Assembly: GCA_018224485.1 (NCBI GenBank)
Contig: JAGTVE010000025.1
Span: 1 to 6,854 of the forward strand
Source: Thioalkalivibrio sp.
Lineage (GTDB): Bacteria > Pseudomonadota > Gammaproteobacteria > Ectothiorhodospirales > Ectothiorhodospiraceae
Direction: 5' to 3'
DNA length: 6,854 nt
Shown here piece after piece: positions 1 to 5,920 of the stretch (the first letter of the stretch is position 1; each line of letters begins with the position of its first letter). A program made the translations under genes and the position numbers. Under the pieces are notes generated by a model that saw only the letters and a program-made list of their open reading frames with translations, was not told the origin of the DNA and made no database searches.

Positions 1-1618
1 AGGGTCCTCGGGCCGGCCTGCGTCCGGAGAAGCCGAGGAATCGGGGTTCGTCCGCGTTGATGTGCCAGATGCCGGCGGCCACCACGCGCTCGGCGAGTTC
101 CTGTGAGGCCAGCAGATAGTCGAGCTGCCCGGCCTGGCCGTGAAAGACGTAGGTGTAGTGACGCTCCGTGGGCAGATGGCTGGCCGCAAGATTGTGCTTG
201 CCTGCGCGCCGGAACTCGGTCATCGGATCCTCGCCTGCGTAGGCATTCAGATCGCCTGCGACGAGGACCGGGGCCTCATCGCGCCGGATCCGGTTCAGCC
301 AGTCGAGGAGGCGCCGGGCCTGCTGGCTGCGCAGCAGGTTCCAGCAGCCCTGGCCGAGGTCGATGTCGCCCATGTCGGGGCAACCGACCTTCGCCTTGAA
401 ATGGACCGCGACGACCCCGAAGGCCGCGCCGCCGCCGTCGCGGGTGAACCATGCCAGCAGTGGGGGCCGGTTGTGCACGGGATCCAAATCGGCGGCCGTA
501 TCCAGCAGCGAGACCCGGGCCGGGCGGTATAGCAGCACGTTGCGGATCGCATCGGTCCCGGTCCTGTGGTGCGGGACCGCGCGATACTGCAGCGCCGCGG
601 GCAGGTCGCGGTTCAGCGTTTGTAGCAGATCGCGCAGGGCCGCCTCGCGGTTCTCAACCTCGAGTAGGCTCAGTACGTCGGCATCGATACCGTGAACGGC
701 GGCCCTGAGCTTGCGCCGCTGCCGGTTGCGCTCAGCGCGGTCCTCGGCCCCCCGCTGGCCAAGCGTGAGGAAGTAGTTCTCCACGTTCAGGGTCGCGACG
801 CGGACGGTGTCCGCGTTCGCGTTCGCGTTCGGGGGCGCAGGGCGCGGATTCGCCTCGATGAACACCGGGACCCGGGTCGGGTGGACGCGATGGGCATCGA
901 AGGCATGGGTCAGGACACCGGTCAGCCCCTCGACGTGGTCGCCCGCGCGGCGAGTGCCGTTGGCACCGAGGTAGGGGATCGGCCGGGGGGTGGCACGGTA
1001 GCTGCCATCGTCGAGCACGATCTGGCGTGCGTGCCGGGTCCGGGCACCGTTACCCACGGTGCTGCCCGTCCGGTACAGCCGCCCTCGCGCGGACAGGCGC
1101 AGGCTGCCGTAGCGGCCGAGCTCGTGGGTTCCCGTGACCGTCAGTGGCTGCTCGAAACGGACCTTCACACCGTGCAGATCGGCCAGCCGCCTGGCGTCCT
1201 CGGGCAGCTGCAGCACGACCGGATCGGGCAGCCCCGCGTGCGTGCACACATGCACGTCATCGATCCGGCTGACCTGGGGGCGCCCGCGAAACCGGTCGAA
1301 TCGCCCCGCGACCTGTACCCGGTCCCCGGGGCGCAGGGACTGCGGCGGCAGCGACGGGGCGTAGACGAAGAGCCCCGCCGGGGGCAGGGCATCGTGCTGG
1401 ACGAAAAAGCCCCCGAGACGTTCAGGCCCAAGGAAGACGCCGGTGACCACCCCCTCGACCGTCACCGACCCGCCTTCCGCCACGCGTCCCGACCGCAGTT
1501 CCGGGATCGGGGTGATCAGGGTCCGCGGGCAATCCGCGGCCACGGGTGACGCCACGAACGGCGCCGCGGCCCATAACAGAAGGCTGACCAGCCACGCGAT
1601 CCCTGTCCTTGTCGACAT
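1..1618 (-). CDS. Secreted ExeM/NucH-type endonuclease (OB-fold plus EEP domain), C-terminus cut off by window edge
   Basis: The frame is open from the ATG at 1616-1618 to base 1, giving 539 residues and no stop. The start follows a purine-rich GGGAAGGG about 5 nt upstream. Residues 1-29 form a signal peptide with a hydrophobic core and probable cleavage near VAA-DC, so the protein is exported. Residues about 45-150 (VTVEGVVTG...GGFFVQ) resemble the YhcR-type OB-fold domain that precedes the nuclease domain in this family. The endonuclease/exonuclease/phosphatase domain starts near residue 272: LNVENYF at 277-283, probable metal ligand E320 in LLEVEN, GTDAIRNVLLYRP, H406 in HFKAK, GQGCWN, GDLNAY with D456 and N458, D500 in QLDYLLAS, then WHINADEP. 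Only the closing SDHDP-type catalytic motif expected in this family is missing, beyond the edge. Known relatives degrade extracellular DNA for nutrition or biofilm release, which is the likely role here. The IalB-family gene lies 106 bp upstream on the same strand. The family call is firm; the exact substrate is inferred. Confidence 0.93.
   Translation of the reverse strand, partial: MSTRTGIAWLVSLLLWAAAPFVASPVAADCPRTLITPIPELRSGRVAEGGSVTVEGVVTGVFLGPERLGGFFVQHDALPPAGLFVYAPSLPPQSLRPGDRVQVAGRFDRFRGRPQVSRIDDVHVCTHAGLPDPVVLQLPEDARRLADLHGVKVRFEQPLTVTGTHELGRYGSLRLSARGRLYRTGSTVGNGARTRHARQIVLDDGSYRATPRPIPYLGANGTRRAGDHVEGLTGVLTHAFDAHRVHPTRVPVFIEANPRPAPPNANANADTVRVATLNVENYFLTLGQRGAEDRAERNRQRRKLRAAVHGIDADVLSLLEVENREAALRDLLQTLNRDLPAALQYRAVPHHRTGTDAIRNVLLYRPARVSLLDTAADLDPVHNRPPLLAWFTRDGGGAAFGVVAVHFKAKVGCPDMGDIDLGQGCWNLLRSQQARRLLDWLNRIRRDEAPVLVAGDLNAYAGEDPMTEFRRAGKHNLAASHLPTERHYTYVFHGQAGQLDYLLASQELAERVVAAGIWHINADEPRFLGFSGRRPARGP
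813..830. repeat. Three tandem GCGTTC hexamers inside the nuclease gene
   Basis: Three perfect copies of a 6-bp unit lie in the nuclease coding region. On the coding strand they encode an alternating Asn-Ala run (PNANANAD, about residues 261-269). This run falls in the linker between the OB-fold and nuclease domains. Because the unit is 6 bp, gain or loss of copies would keep the frame and change only linker length. Confidence 0.85.
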
Positions 1619-1724
1619 GCAACCCTTCCCTTGGCTGCGGCCCTGTTGACCGCTTGCTGTTCCCGTGCGGTCCTCCGGGGTACCCCATCCGGTGCCCGGA
1701 TGCGGCAGGCGGAGATTTGCGACG

Positions 1725-2240
1725 CTACTCGGCGATCTCGCGGAAGCCTGCGCTGAAGCCCATCAGCGAACCCTCGATCACGGCGACCTGGTCGGATTCC
1801 AGGGGCCTGACGCCGATCAGGAAGGTCGTACCAGCGCGCATCGCGGCCAGCATCTCGGAGTCGACCTGCGCCACCACCCGGCAGCCGTTCGGAAGACAGG
1901 TCTGGAAGGGGAACTCGCGCTGCAGGTCCTCGCCGACCCGGAACAGCATGCCCGGGCGAAGGTCGATCCCCAGTGGCAGGTAGACGACCATCACGTTCTC
2001 GCCCTCGAGGCGGCCGACCATGATCTGCATCACCGGCTCGCCCGAGTCGTCGGCGGCCGCCTGGCTGATAAAGCAGGTCTCGCCCGCAGGCGTGTCCTCG
2101 CAAAGCACCTGCCAGTCCTGGTGGGTGGCACCGGCACGCAGATCCTCACCCATCTGGCCCAACGCGGGCGCCGTGGAGAGCAGGAAAAGCAGCAGGGACA
2201 GTCCAAGGGCGGCGGCGAGGGGTGCGGCGGAGCGCATCAT
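1725..2240 (-). CDS. IalB-family (invasion-associated locus B) exported protein
   Basis: This encodes 171 residues. Residues 1-28 form a signal peptide (MMR, then a long Ala/Leu core ending APALG), so the mature protein of about 143 residues is probably periplasmic or surface-linked. The mature part shows the IalB family pattern (Pfam Invasion-associated locus B): W43 and C47 in DWQVLCE, C56 in ETCFIS, the LPLG segment at 88-91 and C115/C120 in FQTCLPNGC. The four cysteines fit two disulfides. The family was named from Bartonella, where IalB aids red-cell invasion, but homologues are common in free-living proteobacteria and their role is unknown. I chose the ATG at 2238-2240 because the frame opens as far as 2303 only by running through a good promoter. 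A second ATG follows directly at 2235-2237. The ribosome-binding site is weak (GAAG about 14 nt upstream). The secreted nuclease gene follows 106 bp downstream on the same strand. Confidence 0.88.
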   Translation of the reverse strand: MMRSAAPLAAALGLSLLLFLLSTAPALGQMGEDLRAGATHQDWQVLCEDTPAGETCFISQAAADDSGEPVMQIMVGRLEGENVMVVYLPLGIDLRPGMLFRVGEDLQREFPFQTCLPNGCRVVAQVDSEMLAAMRAGTTFLIGVRPLESDQVAVIEGSLMGFSAGFREIAE

Positions 2241-2284
2241 GTTGGAAGGGTTGATCTTCGTTCTCCCGGATGAATCCTCGCAGC

Positions 2285-2313
2285 AAGCTATCGACACGAC
2301 CACGGCGCGTCAA
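2285..2313 (-). promoter_or_regulatory. Sigma70-like promoter for the IalB-family gene
   Basis: Read on the minus strand, TTGACG (2308-2313, 5 of 6 to the -35 consensus) is followed by a spacer of exactly 17 nt and TAGCTT (2285-2290, 3 of 6 to the -10 consensus). Transcription would begin near 2278, leaving a leader of about 40 nt before the ATG at 2240. The strong -35 and ideal spacing support it; the -10 is mediocre. Its position also argues against the upstream start at 2303. Confidence 0.55.
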
Positions 2314-2386
2314 GGGCAGCCAGCGGCACCGGTCTTCCCGTGGCCTTCCCTGGCCTGGCGTGGATGTCGCCCGGTGACCCGGAGCA

Positions 2387-3271
2387 TTACGGCTCCGCCA
2401 TCTTCCCGTGGACCCCGGAGGCGGCAGCCTGGCGCCCGAGTGTCAGCAGGCGGTAGCGGATCCAGCCCTTGCGGATGGCACGATTCAGCGCGTGTCCGCC
2501 CAGGACATTCGCCCAGAACGGATGTGCTGCGAGGCCCAGCAGGCGCGCCGGCGGACTGACCAGTGCGACCAGCCGGTCCCGCGGCCGGTTGGTGCGGATC
2601 AGGGGTGACAGATCGTAAGCGTCCAGGCGCTGCAGCCCGGTCTCGTCGACAGCGGCGTCGAGGGTCTCGAGCGTGCACAGTCCCGGGACGCGCCACCCGT
2701 TCCGGAAACGGTCGATGGTGCGTTGCATCGCGCGAGCTCCGGTCGGGACCGGATATGCGAGGAAGTCGTCGACGACCACCACGATTCCGCCCGGCGCGAG
2801 ATGCTCGCGGCAGGCCGCGAGAAAACGCTCCGGTTTTGCCGCATGCACGAGCGACTCGACGGCGACGATCGCGTCGGCACGCAGTTCCAGCCGCAACGCC
2901 TCGAAATCGCTTCGGGTGAAGCTGCAACGGTCCTGCAGACCCTGGCCCCGGGCCAGGTCCTGTGCGATCGCGACCTGTTTTGCACTGATGGTCACACCGT
3001 GCAGCCGTGCCTCGGGGAAGGCGCGCGCCAGGCTGAACATCGTGCCGCCGACGCCGCAGCCGAGGTCCAGCACGACCCCGGGTGCCCCGGATGTGCGGGC
3101 ACGGATTCGCTCGGCCAGCAGGGTGTTCACGTATTCCGCGGCCTCGCGCGCGTTCTGCACGCCCGGAGCCCAGAGGCCGCGGTGGATCGCGTGGCTGCCC
3201 GCACTGCTGCCGATGCGCAGGAACAGGGCGGTGTTGCGGTCGTAATAGTGCTGAAGCTCGCGAGCGGACAT
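2387..3271 (-). CDS. Class I SAM-dependent methyltransferase, substrate unknown
   Basis: This encodes 294 residues with a Rossmann-fold methyltransferase core. Visible motifs are the N-terminal HYYDRNTALFL segment, motif I VLDLGCGVGGT (67-77) for SAM binding, GVTIS at 92-96 after beta-2, VESLVHA at 138-144 and LAPGG at 159-163. GVTIS followed by Q99, and the ES..H segment, are typical of the small-molecule methyltransferases related to tocopherol, sterol and geranyl-diphosphate methyltransferases, so a lipid or terpenoid-like substrate is a reasonable guess only. A C-terminal stretch (about 245-280, basic and aromatic: HPFWANVLGGHALN...KGWIRYRLL) lies outside the core fold. The ATG at 3269-3271 is preferred because homology-like sequence begins there; the frame stays open to 3439, but the added residues look non-coding. 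No clear Shine-Dalgarno is visible, and an in-frame GTG directly precedes the ATG. It is divergent from pcm. No biosynthetic partner genes are in view. Confidence 0.85.
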   Translation of the reverse strand: MSARELQHYYDRNTALFLRIGSSAGSHAIHRGLWAPGVQNAREAAEYVNTLLAERIRARTSGAPGVVLDLGCGVGGTMFSLARAFPEARLHGVTISAKQVAIAQDLARGQGLQDRCSFTRSDFEALRLELRADAIVAVESLVHAAKPERFLAACREHLAPGGIVVVVDDFLAYPVPTGARAMQRTIDRFRNGWRVPGLCTLETLDAAVDETGLQRLDAYDLSPLIRTNRPRDRLVALVSPPARLLGLAAHPFWANVLGGHALNRAIRKGWIRYRLLTLGRQAAASGVHGKMAEP

Positions 3272-3340
3272 CACGGCATTGTGGGCGTTTGCCGGTCCCC
3301 GCGGTAGCGGTTTCGGAACAACCAACGGCACTTGCCGGTG

Positions 3341-3451
3341 ATGAGCGATGGCCGCATCATCGGGGTAAGGTTGATTGGAGGGGTGCAGGAGGCGATCAGC
3401 GAAGCGCAACACTTCATCATCTCCGTGATGGAGCCACACATCGCAAGCTGA
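3341..3451 (+). CDS. Doubtful 36-codon open frame in the gap between the divergent methyltransferase genes
   Basis: An ATG-to-TGA frame encodes MSDGRIIGVRLIGG, then a helix-prone stretch, ending MEPHIAS. Of 36 codons, 28 end in G or C, which looks like local genes but is also expected by chance in GC-rich DNA. No purine-rich ribosome-binding site precedes the ATG (upstream bases CACTTGCCGGTG). I recognise no family. It may equally be leader sequence of pcm. Confidence 0.18.
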   Translation: MSDGRIIGVRLIGGVQEAISEAQHFIISVMEPHIAS

Positions 3452-3498
3452 ACCCAGTCGTGGTCACCGGGCCATCCGATCCGGGACTCGGCGGATGC

Positions 3499-3508
3499 AG
3501 GAGAGAGG
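3499..3508 (+). promoter_or_regulatory. Strong Shine-Dalgarno that fixes the pcm start
   Basis: AGGAGAGAGG lies 5 nt before the ATG at 3514. The pcm reading frame is open back to 3082, so this site and the onset of family-like sequence decide that translation begins at 3514 and not further upstream. Confidence 0.85.
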
Positions 3509-3513
3509 CAACC

Positions 3514-4182
3514 ATGACAGAACAACGCGAACAGCGGATCGAGAACCTGGTGCGGTCGGTGGTTCAGGAATTCCAGGAGACCGCACGGATGACCGGCGTC
3601 TCGGCCCCGGATCCCTCGGTCCTCGATGCCTTCCGCCGCGTACCACGCGACGAGTTTGTTCCGGATGCCGGTAGCGGCCACGCCTGGGAGGACCGGGCGC
3701 TGCCCATCGGGCACGGCCAGACGATCTCCCAGCCCTTCGTTGTCGTGCTGATGACCCAGTTGCTGGAACTGCAGCCGGACACCAGAGTCCTGGAGATCGG
3801 GACGGGTTCCGGATACCAGGCCGCCCTTCTCGCGGAACTGGCGGGCGAGGTCTACAGCATCGAGGTGGTGCCGGAACTGGCGGCGTCGGCCGCTTCCCGA
3901 CTGGAACGGCTCGGCTACCGTAACGTCCAGGTGCGTACCGGGAATGGCCGCGACGGCTGGCCGGAGGCCGCGCCCTTCGATGCCATGATCGTCACGGCCG
4001 GCGCCGACAGCATCCCTCCGGCACTGGTGGCGCAGCTCCGGACCGGCGGGCGCCTGATCATCCCCGTGGACACCAAGTGGGCCGGCCAGGACCTGCTGGT
4101 GTGCGTGAAGGAGGAAGATGGAAGCCTGAGTGAACGCCGGGCGCTGTCCGTGATCTTCGTGCCGCTGGTCGGCAGCAGTTAG
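3514..4182 (+). CDS. pcm: Protein-L-isoaspartate O-methyltransferase
   Basis: This encodes 222 residues, close to the usual 205-225. The cytoplasmic enzyme transfers a methyl group from SAM to the alpha-carboxyl of L-isoaspartyl residues in aged proteins, starting their repair to aspartate. Hallmarks in order: FRRVPRDEFVP (40-50), the substrate-site segment LPIGHGQTISQP (63-74), motif I VLEIGTGSGYQAALL (92-106), YSIEVVPELA (114-123), the GNGRDGW segment (143-149) with PFDAMIVTA after it, TGGRLIIPV (177-185) and the terminal VIFVPLVG (213-220). The GNG at 143-145 replaces the GDG common in this family, a mild oddity. The start has a strong Shine-Dalgarno. In many gammaproteobacteria pcm sits with surE, nlpD and rpoS; none of these is here, so it may be a second copy or a rearranged locus. 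A hairpin repeat begins at the first base after the stop. Confidence 0.95.
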   Translation: MTEQREQRIENLVRSVVQEFQETARMTGVSAPDPSVLDAFRRVPRDEFVPDAGSGHAWEDRALPIGHGQTISQPFVVVLMTQLLELQPDTRVLEIGTGSGYQAALLAELAGEVYSIEVVPELAASAASRLERLGYRNVQVRTGNGRDGWPEAAPFDAMIVTAGADSIPPALVAQLRTGGRLIIPVDTKWAGQDLLVCVKEEDGSLSERRALSVIFVPLVGSS

Positions 4183-4264
4183 CGTGAAAGTCGCGGAATT
4201 CTGCCCTCTCCCGCTTGCGGACAAATCCGCTCCCGGCGGATTTGTCCCCGCACGCGGGGGAGGG
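4183..4264. repeat. Intergenic hairpin repeat, copy 1 (nested inverted repeat, possible terminator of pcm)
   Basis: It starts right after the pcm stop. Bases 4204-4230 are identical to 5828-5854 (27 of 27), and the preceding 21 bases match at 14 positions. Two stems are visible: an outer one of 11 pairs with one G-T wobble (4204-4214 with 4254-4264) and a perfect inner one of 12 pairs (4219-4230 with 4236-4247) around a TCCCG loop. No real T-run follows (only GGTTTC), so a role as intrinsic terminator or RNA stabiliser is inferred. The CCCTCTCCCGC...GGGGGAGGG outline resembles dispersed intergenic repeats of gammaproteobacteria. Confidence 0.82.
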
Positions 4265-4282
4265 AGGTTTCATCGTCGGGGG

Positions 4283-4295
4283 TGGCGCAGCGCCA
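4283..4295. promoter_or_regulatory. Perfect 13-bp palindrome in the pcm-rhomboid gap
   Basis: TGGCGC-A-GCGCCA is a perfect dyad with a one-base centre, 145 bp before the rhomboid start and 19 bp after the hairpin repeat. It could be an operator, part of the repeat's degraded flank, or chance. The rest of 4265-4439 shows no promoter I would defend. Confidence 0.2.
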
Positions 4296-4439
4296 TGACA
4301 GTTAGCGCGGCATTGCCGGGACGAACTGAGTGCCTGTGATCCGGTCAATTGCAGGGCCTTCCACCGCCTGCAGGTGATCCCGGCCCGGTGCCCCGATCGC
4401 CGTGCCGACGCGCTCGGCCCTCCCCGAGGACGCAATGCC

Positions 4440-5123
4440 ATGATCGATTCGCAACAGCCGCGCTCCCTGTTGTTTCCGCCGGTGATCCGTTTCCTGCTGA
4501 TCGCCAACGTCGGCATCTTCCTGCTTCAGCTGGTGGCCTTCGAGCCACTGCTGGTGCACTTTGCACTGTGGCCGTTGGGGACGCCCGAGGTGATCGAGCA
4601 GAACGGCGAACTCGCCTGGGTGCCGTCATTCCAGCTCTGGCAACTGCTGACCTACGGCTTTCTGCATGGCGGTCTGCTGCACCTGTTCCTCAATCTGTTC
4701 GCGATGTGGATGCTTGGGGTGCAGCTGGAACACGCGTGGGGCTCGCGGCTGTTCGCGATCTACTACCTCGTCTGTGTGCTCGGTGCCGGGCTGATCCAGC
4801 TTGGCGTGGCGTCCTACAGCGTGACGGGTGCCGAGATCTACCCTACCATCGGTGCCTCCGGCGGGGTGTTCGGCATCCTGCTGGCCTTCGGAATGATGTT
4901 CCCCAATCAGCGGCTCGTCTTCCTGTTGCTACCGGTGCCGATCCGGGCGAAGTACTTCGTGATTGCCTACGGAGCCTTCGAGCTGCTCGCGGGGATCACC
5001 GGAACCACCGCCGGCGTCGCGCACTTCGCGCATCTCGGCGGGATGTTCTTCGGCCTGCTGCTGATTCAGTACTGGCGGGGCCGGCTGCCGATCAAGCCGC
5101 GCAACAGGGTCTTCTGGTGGTGA
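4440..5123 (+). CDS. Rhomboid-family intramembrane serine protease
   Basis: This encodes 227 residues in the six-helix rhomboid layout; such proteases cut transmembrane segments of other proteins within the cytoplasmic membrane. Visible parts: TM1 about 15-35, the long L1 loop 36-68, TM2 with HxxxN (H81-N85, in GGLLHLFLNLFAMW), TM3 about 103-124, TM4 with the catalytic Ser140 in GASGG (138-142), TM5 about 172-190, and TM6 with the catalytic histidine, most likely H198 in FAHLGG (H195 lies one turn before). All expected active-site residues are present, so it should be active. The ATG at 4440 has GAGGA nine nt upstream, and the hydrophobic region starts soon after; the frame runs open back to 4374 without sensible sequence. 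A short basic tail (RGRLPIKPRNR) ends it. No substrate candidate is evident among the neighbours, and it has no extra cytosolic domain. Confidence 0.94.
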   Translation: MIDSQQPRSLLFPPVIRFLLIANVGIFLLQLVAFEPLLVHFALWPLGTPEVIEQNGELAWVPSFQLWQLLTYGFLHGGLLHLFLNLFAMWMLGVQLEHAWGSRLFAIYYLVCVLGAGLIQLGVASYSVTGAEIYPTIGASGGVFGILLAFGMMFPNQRLVFLLLPVPIRAKYFVIAYGAFELLAGITGTTAGVAHFAHLGGMFFGLLLIQYWRGRLPIKPRNRVFWW

Positions 5124-5221
5124 CGTATGGCAGGCTGCCCGGTCGTGGCCTATTGGGGGGAATCCCGCCGGCTCCCGCGCACAAGGATCTACACTCAAGG
5201 GAGGGAACCTCGGAAGATCCT

Positions 5222-5238
5222 GCCGCCTTGGTGGCGGC
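5222..5238 (+). other. Small perfect hairpin in the leader of the host-attachment-family gene
   Basis: GCCGCC (5222-5227) and GGCGGC (5233-5238) pair perfectly around a TTGGT loop. It lies 61 bp before the start at 5300 and 98 bp after the rhomboid stop. No T-run follows, so it is not a standard terminator; it could fold in the leader RNA of the downstream gene. In GC-rich DNA, chance is possible. Confidence 0.25.
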
Positions 5239-5299
5239 CGCCGAGATCCGTGTTTCCCTGCCTGATGGCTATCAATGGTTTCCGACACGGAGGATCTGA

Positions 5300-5749
5300 A
5301 TGGACACTGTCTGGATTGTGGTTGCCGACGCTGCGCGCGCACGCATACTCCGCTGCGAGGGTCGCGCCTGTCACGGGCTTGCCGATGTAGAGGCGCTCTC
5401 CCACACCGAGTCCCGCGCCAATACCCAGGACCTGGTCTCGGACCGTCAGGGACGGGGTTGGGCGACTCCGAGCGGTGATGCGCGCCACGCGATGGACGAG
5501 ACGACCGATCCCGCCCACCACGAGCGGGAGCGCTTTGCGCGGATGGTCGCCGATCGCCTGAAGTCCGCGCATCACGAGGGCGTGTTCAAGCACCTCGTCA
5601 TCGTTGCCTCCCCGCCCTTCCTGGGAGCGCTGCGCGACGTGCTGGACCGCAGTGTCGCCCAGGTCGTCCGGGCCGAAGTGGCCAAGAACGTGGTCAAGGT
5701 CGAGGATCCCGCGGCCCTCAGGTCGCATCTGCCGGATTTCATCTACTGA
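5300..5749 (+). CDS. Host attachment protein family (bacterial archaeo-eukaryotic release-factor-like) protein
   Basis: This encodes 149 residues with no signal peptide or membrane segment, so it is cytoplasmic. It matches the 'host attachment protein' family (Pfam Host_attach), which belongs to the bacterial eRF1-like (baeRF) domain group. Visible marks: N-terminal WIVVADAARARIL (5-17), the SHTESRANTQDLVSDRQGR block (34-52), ERERFARMVADRL (75-87), the strand-turn VASPPFLGALR (102-112) and the closing segment EVAKNVVK (126-133). The family name comes from an Agrobacterium attachment phenotype; in most bacteria the biochemical role is unknown, and a link to ribosomes or stress is only inferred from the fold. 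The start is firm: GGAGG lies 6 nt before the ATG. The rhomboid gene is 176 bp upstream on the same strand and the FadL-type gene is convergent 171 bp downstream. Length is normal for the family. Confidence 0.88.
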   Translation: MDTVWIVVADAARARILRCEGRACHGLADVEALSHTESRANTQDLVSDRQGRGWATPSGDARHAMDETTDPAHHERERFARMVADRLKSAHHEGVFKHLVIVASPPFLGALRDVLDRSVAQVVRAEVAKNVVKVEDPAALRSHLPDFIY

Positions 5750-5806
5750 TTGCGGTCGGCCTGCAGCCGCCGTCCCCCGGCCACTGAAGAAACGCTGATC
5801 CATAAA

Positions 5807-5911
5807 CGTGAAAGGCGCGCCTTCCCCCCCTCTCCCGCTTGCGGACAAATCCGCCGGGAGCGGCTCGAACCGCCGAAGGCGGGCCCGGAGTAACGGGGAC
5901 GGGGGTGAGGG
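5807..5911. repeat. Intergenic hairpin repeat, copy 2 (between convergent genes, possible two-way terminator)
   Basis: It shares CGTGAAAG and the 27-base core (5828-5854) with copy 1, then diverges. The outer arms 5828-5838 and 5901-5911 pair at 9 of 11 positions. Inside, GCGG/CCGC (5841-5854) and CCGCC-GAA-GGCGG (5870-5882) form small hairpins where copy 1 has its perfect 12-bp inner stem. It ends 9 bp before the stop of the convergent FadL-type gene, so it could end transcripts from both sides; that role is inferred. A C-run (5824-5830) marks its left arm. Confidence 0.8.
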
Positions 5912-5920
5912 CGGTAGTGG

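Noticed and set aside
692..1549. Open frame of 285 codons on the plus strand
   Set aside because: It runs antisense to the nuclease gene, whose own frame carries every expected motif of its family; this one has none.
1677..1686. GGGGTACCCC palindrome between the IalB-family and nuclease genes as a terminator
   Set aside because: A ten-base palindrome has no room for a loop and has no T-run; it is more likely chance.
1516..2103. Open frame of 195 codons on the minus strand overlapping the IalB-family gene
   Set aside because: It is out of frame with both real genes it overlaps, and its Arg/Gly/Pro-rich translation is typical of shadow frames.
2381..2396. GGAGC/GCTCC hairpin over the methyltransferase stop as a terminator
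   Set aside because: The stem has only five pairs and no T-run follows on the minus strand.
3272..3439. N-terminal extension of the minus-strand methyltransferase to an ATG at 3439
   Set aside because: The added 56 residues have no methyltransferase features and would cross the divergent promoter region; the family-like sequence begins at 3271.
3271..4224. Open frame of 317 codons on the minus strand, opposite pcm
   Set aside because: It is antisense to the whole of pcm, starts inside the hairpin repeat, and its translation shows no family features. Long antisense frames are expected in GC-rich genes.
5153..5195. Promoter for the host-attachment-family gene using TACACT (5190-5195) as -10
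   Set aside because: No -35 element lies at a 16-18 nt spacing. TTGGGG at 5153 is too far away, and a sigma-E-like reading of GGAATCC also has the wrong spacing.
5195..5848. Open frame of 217 codons on the minus strand
   Set aside because: It is antisense to the host-attachment-family gene and starts in repeat copy 2. Its first residues resemble those of the other antisense frame only because both begin in the shared repeat.
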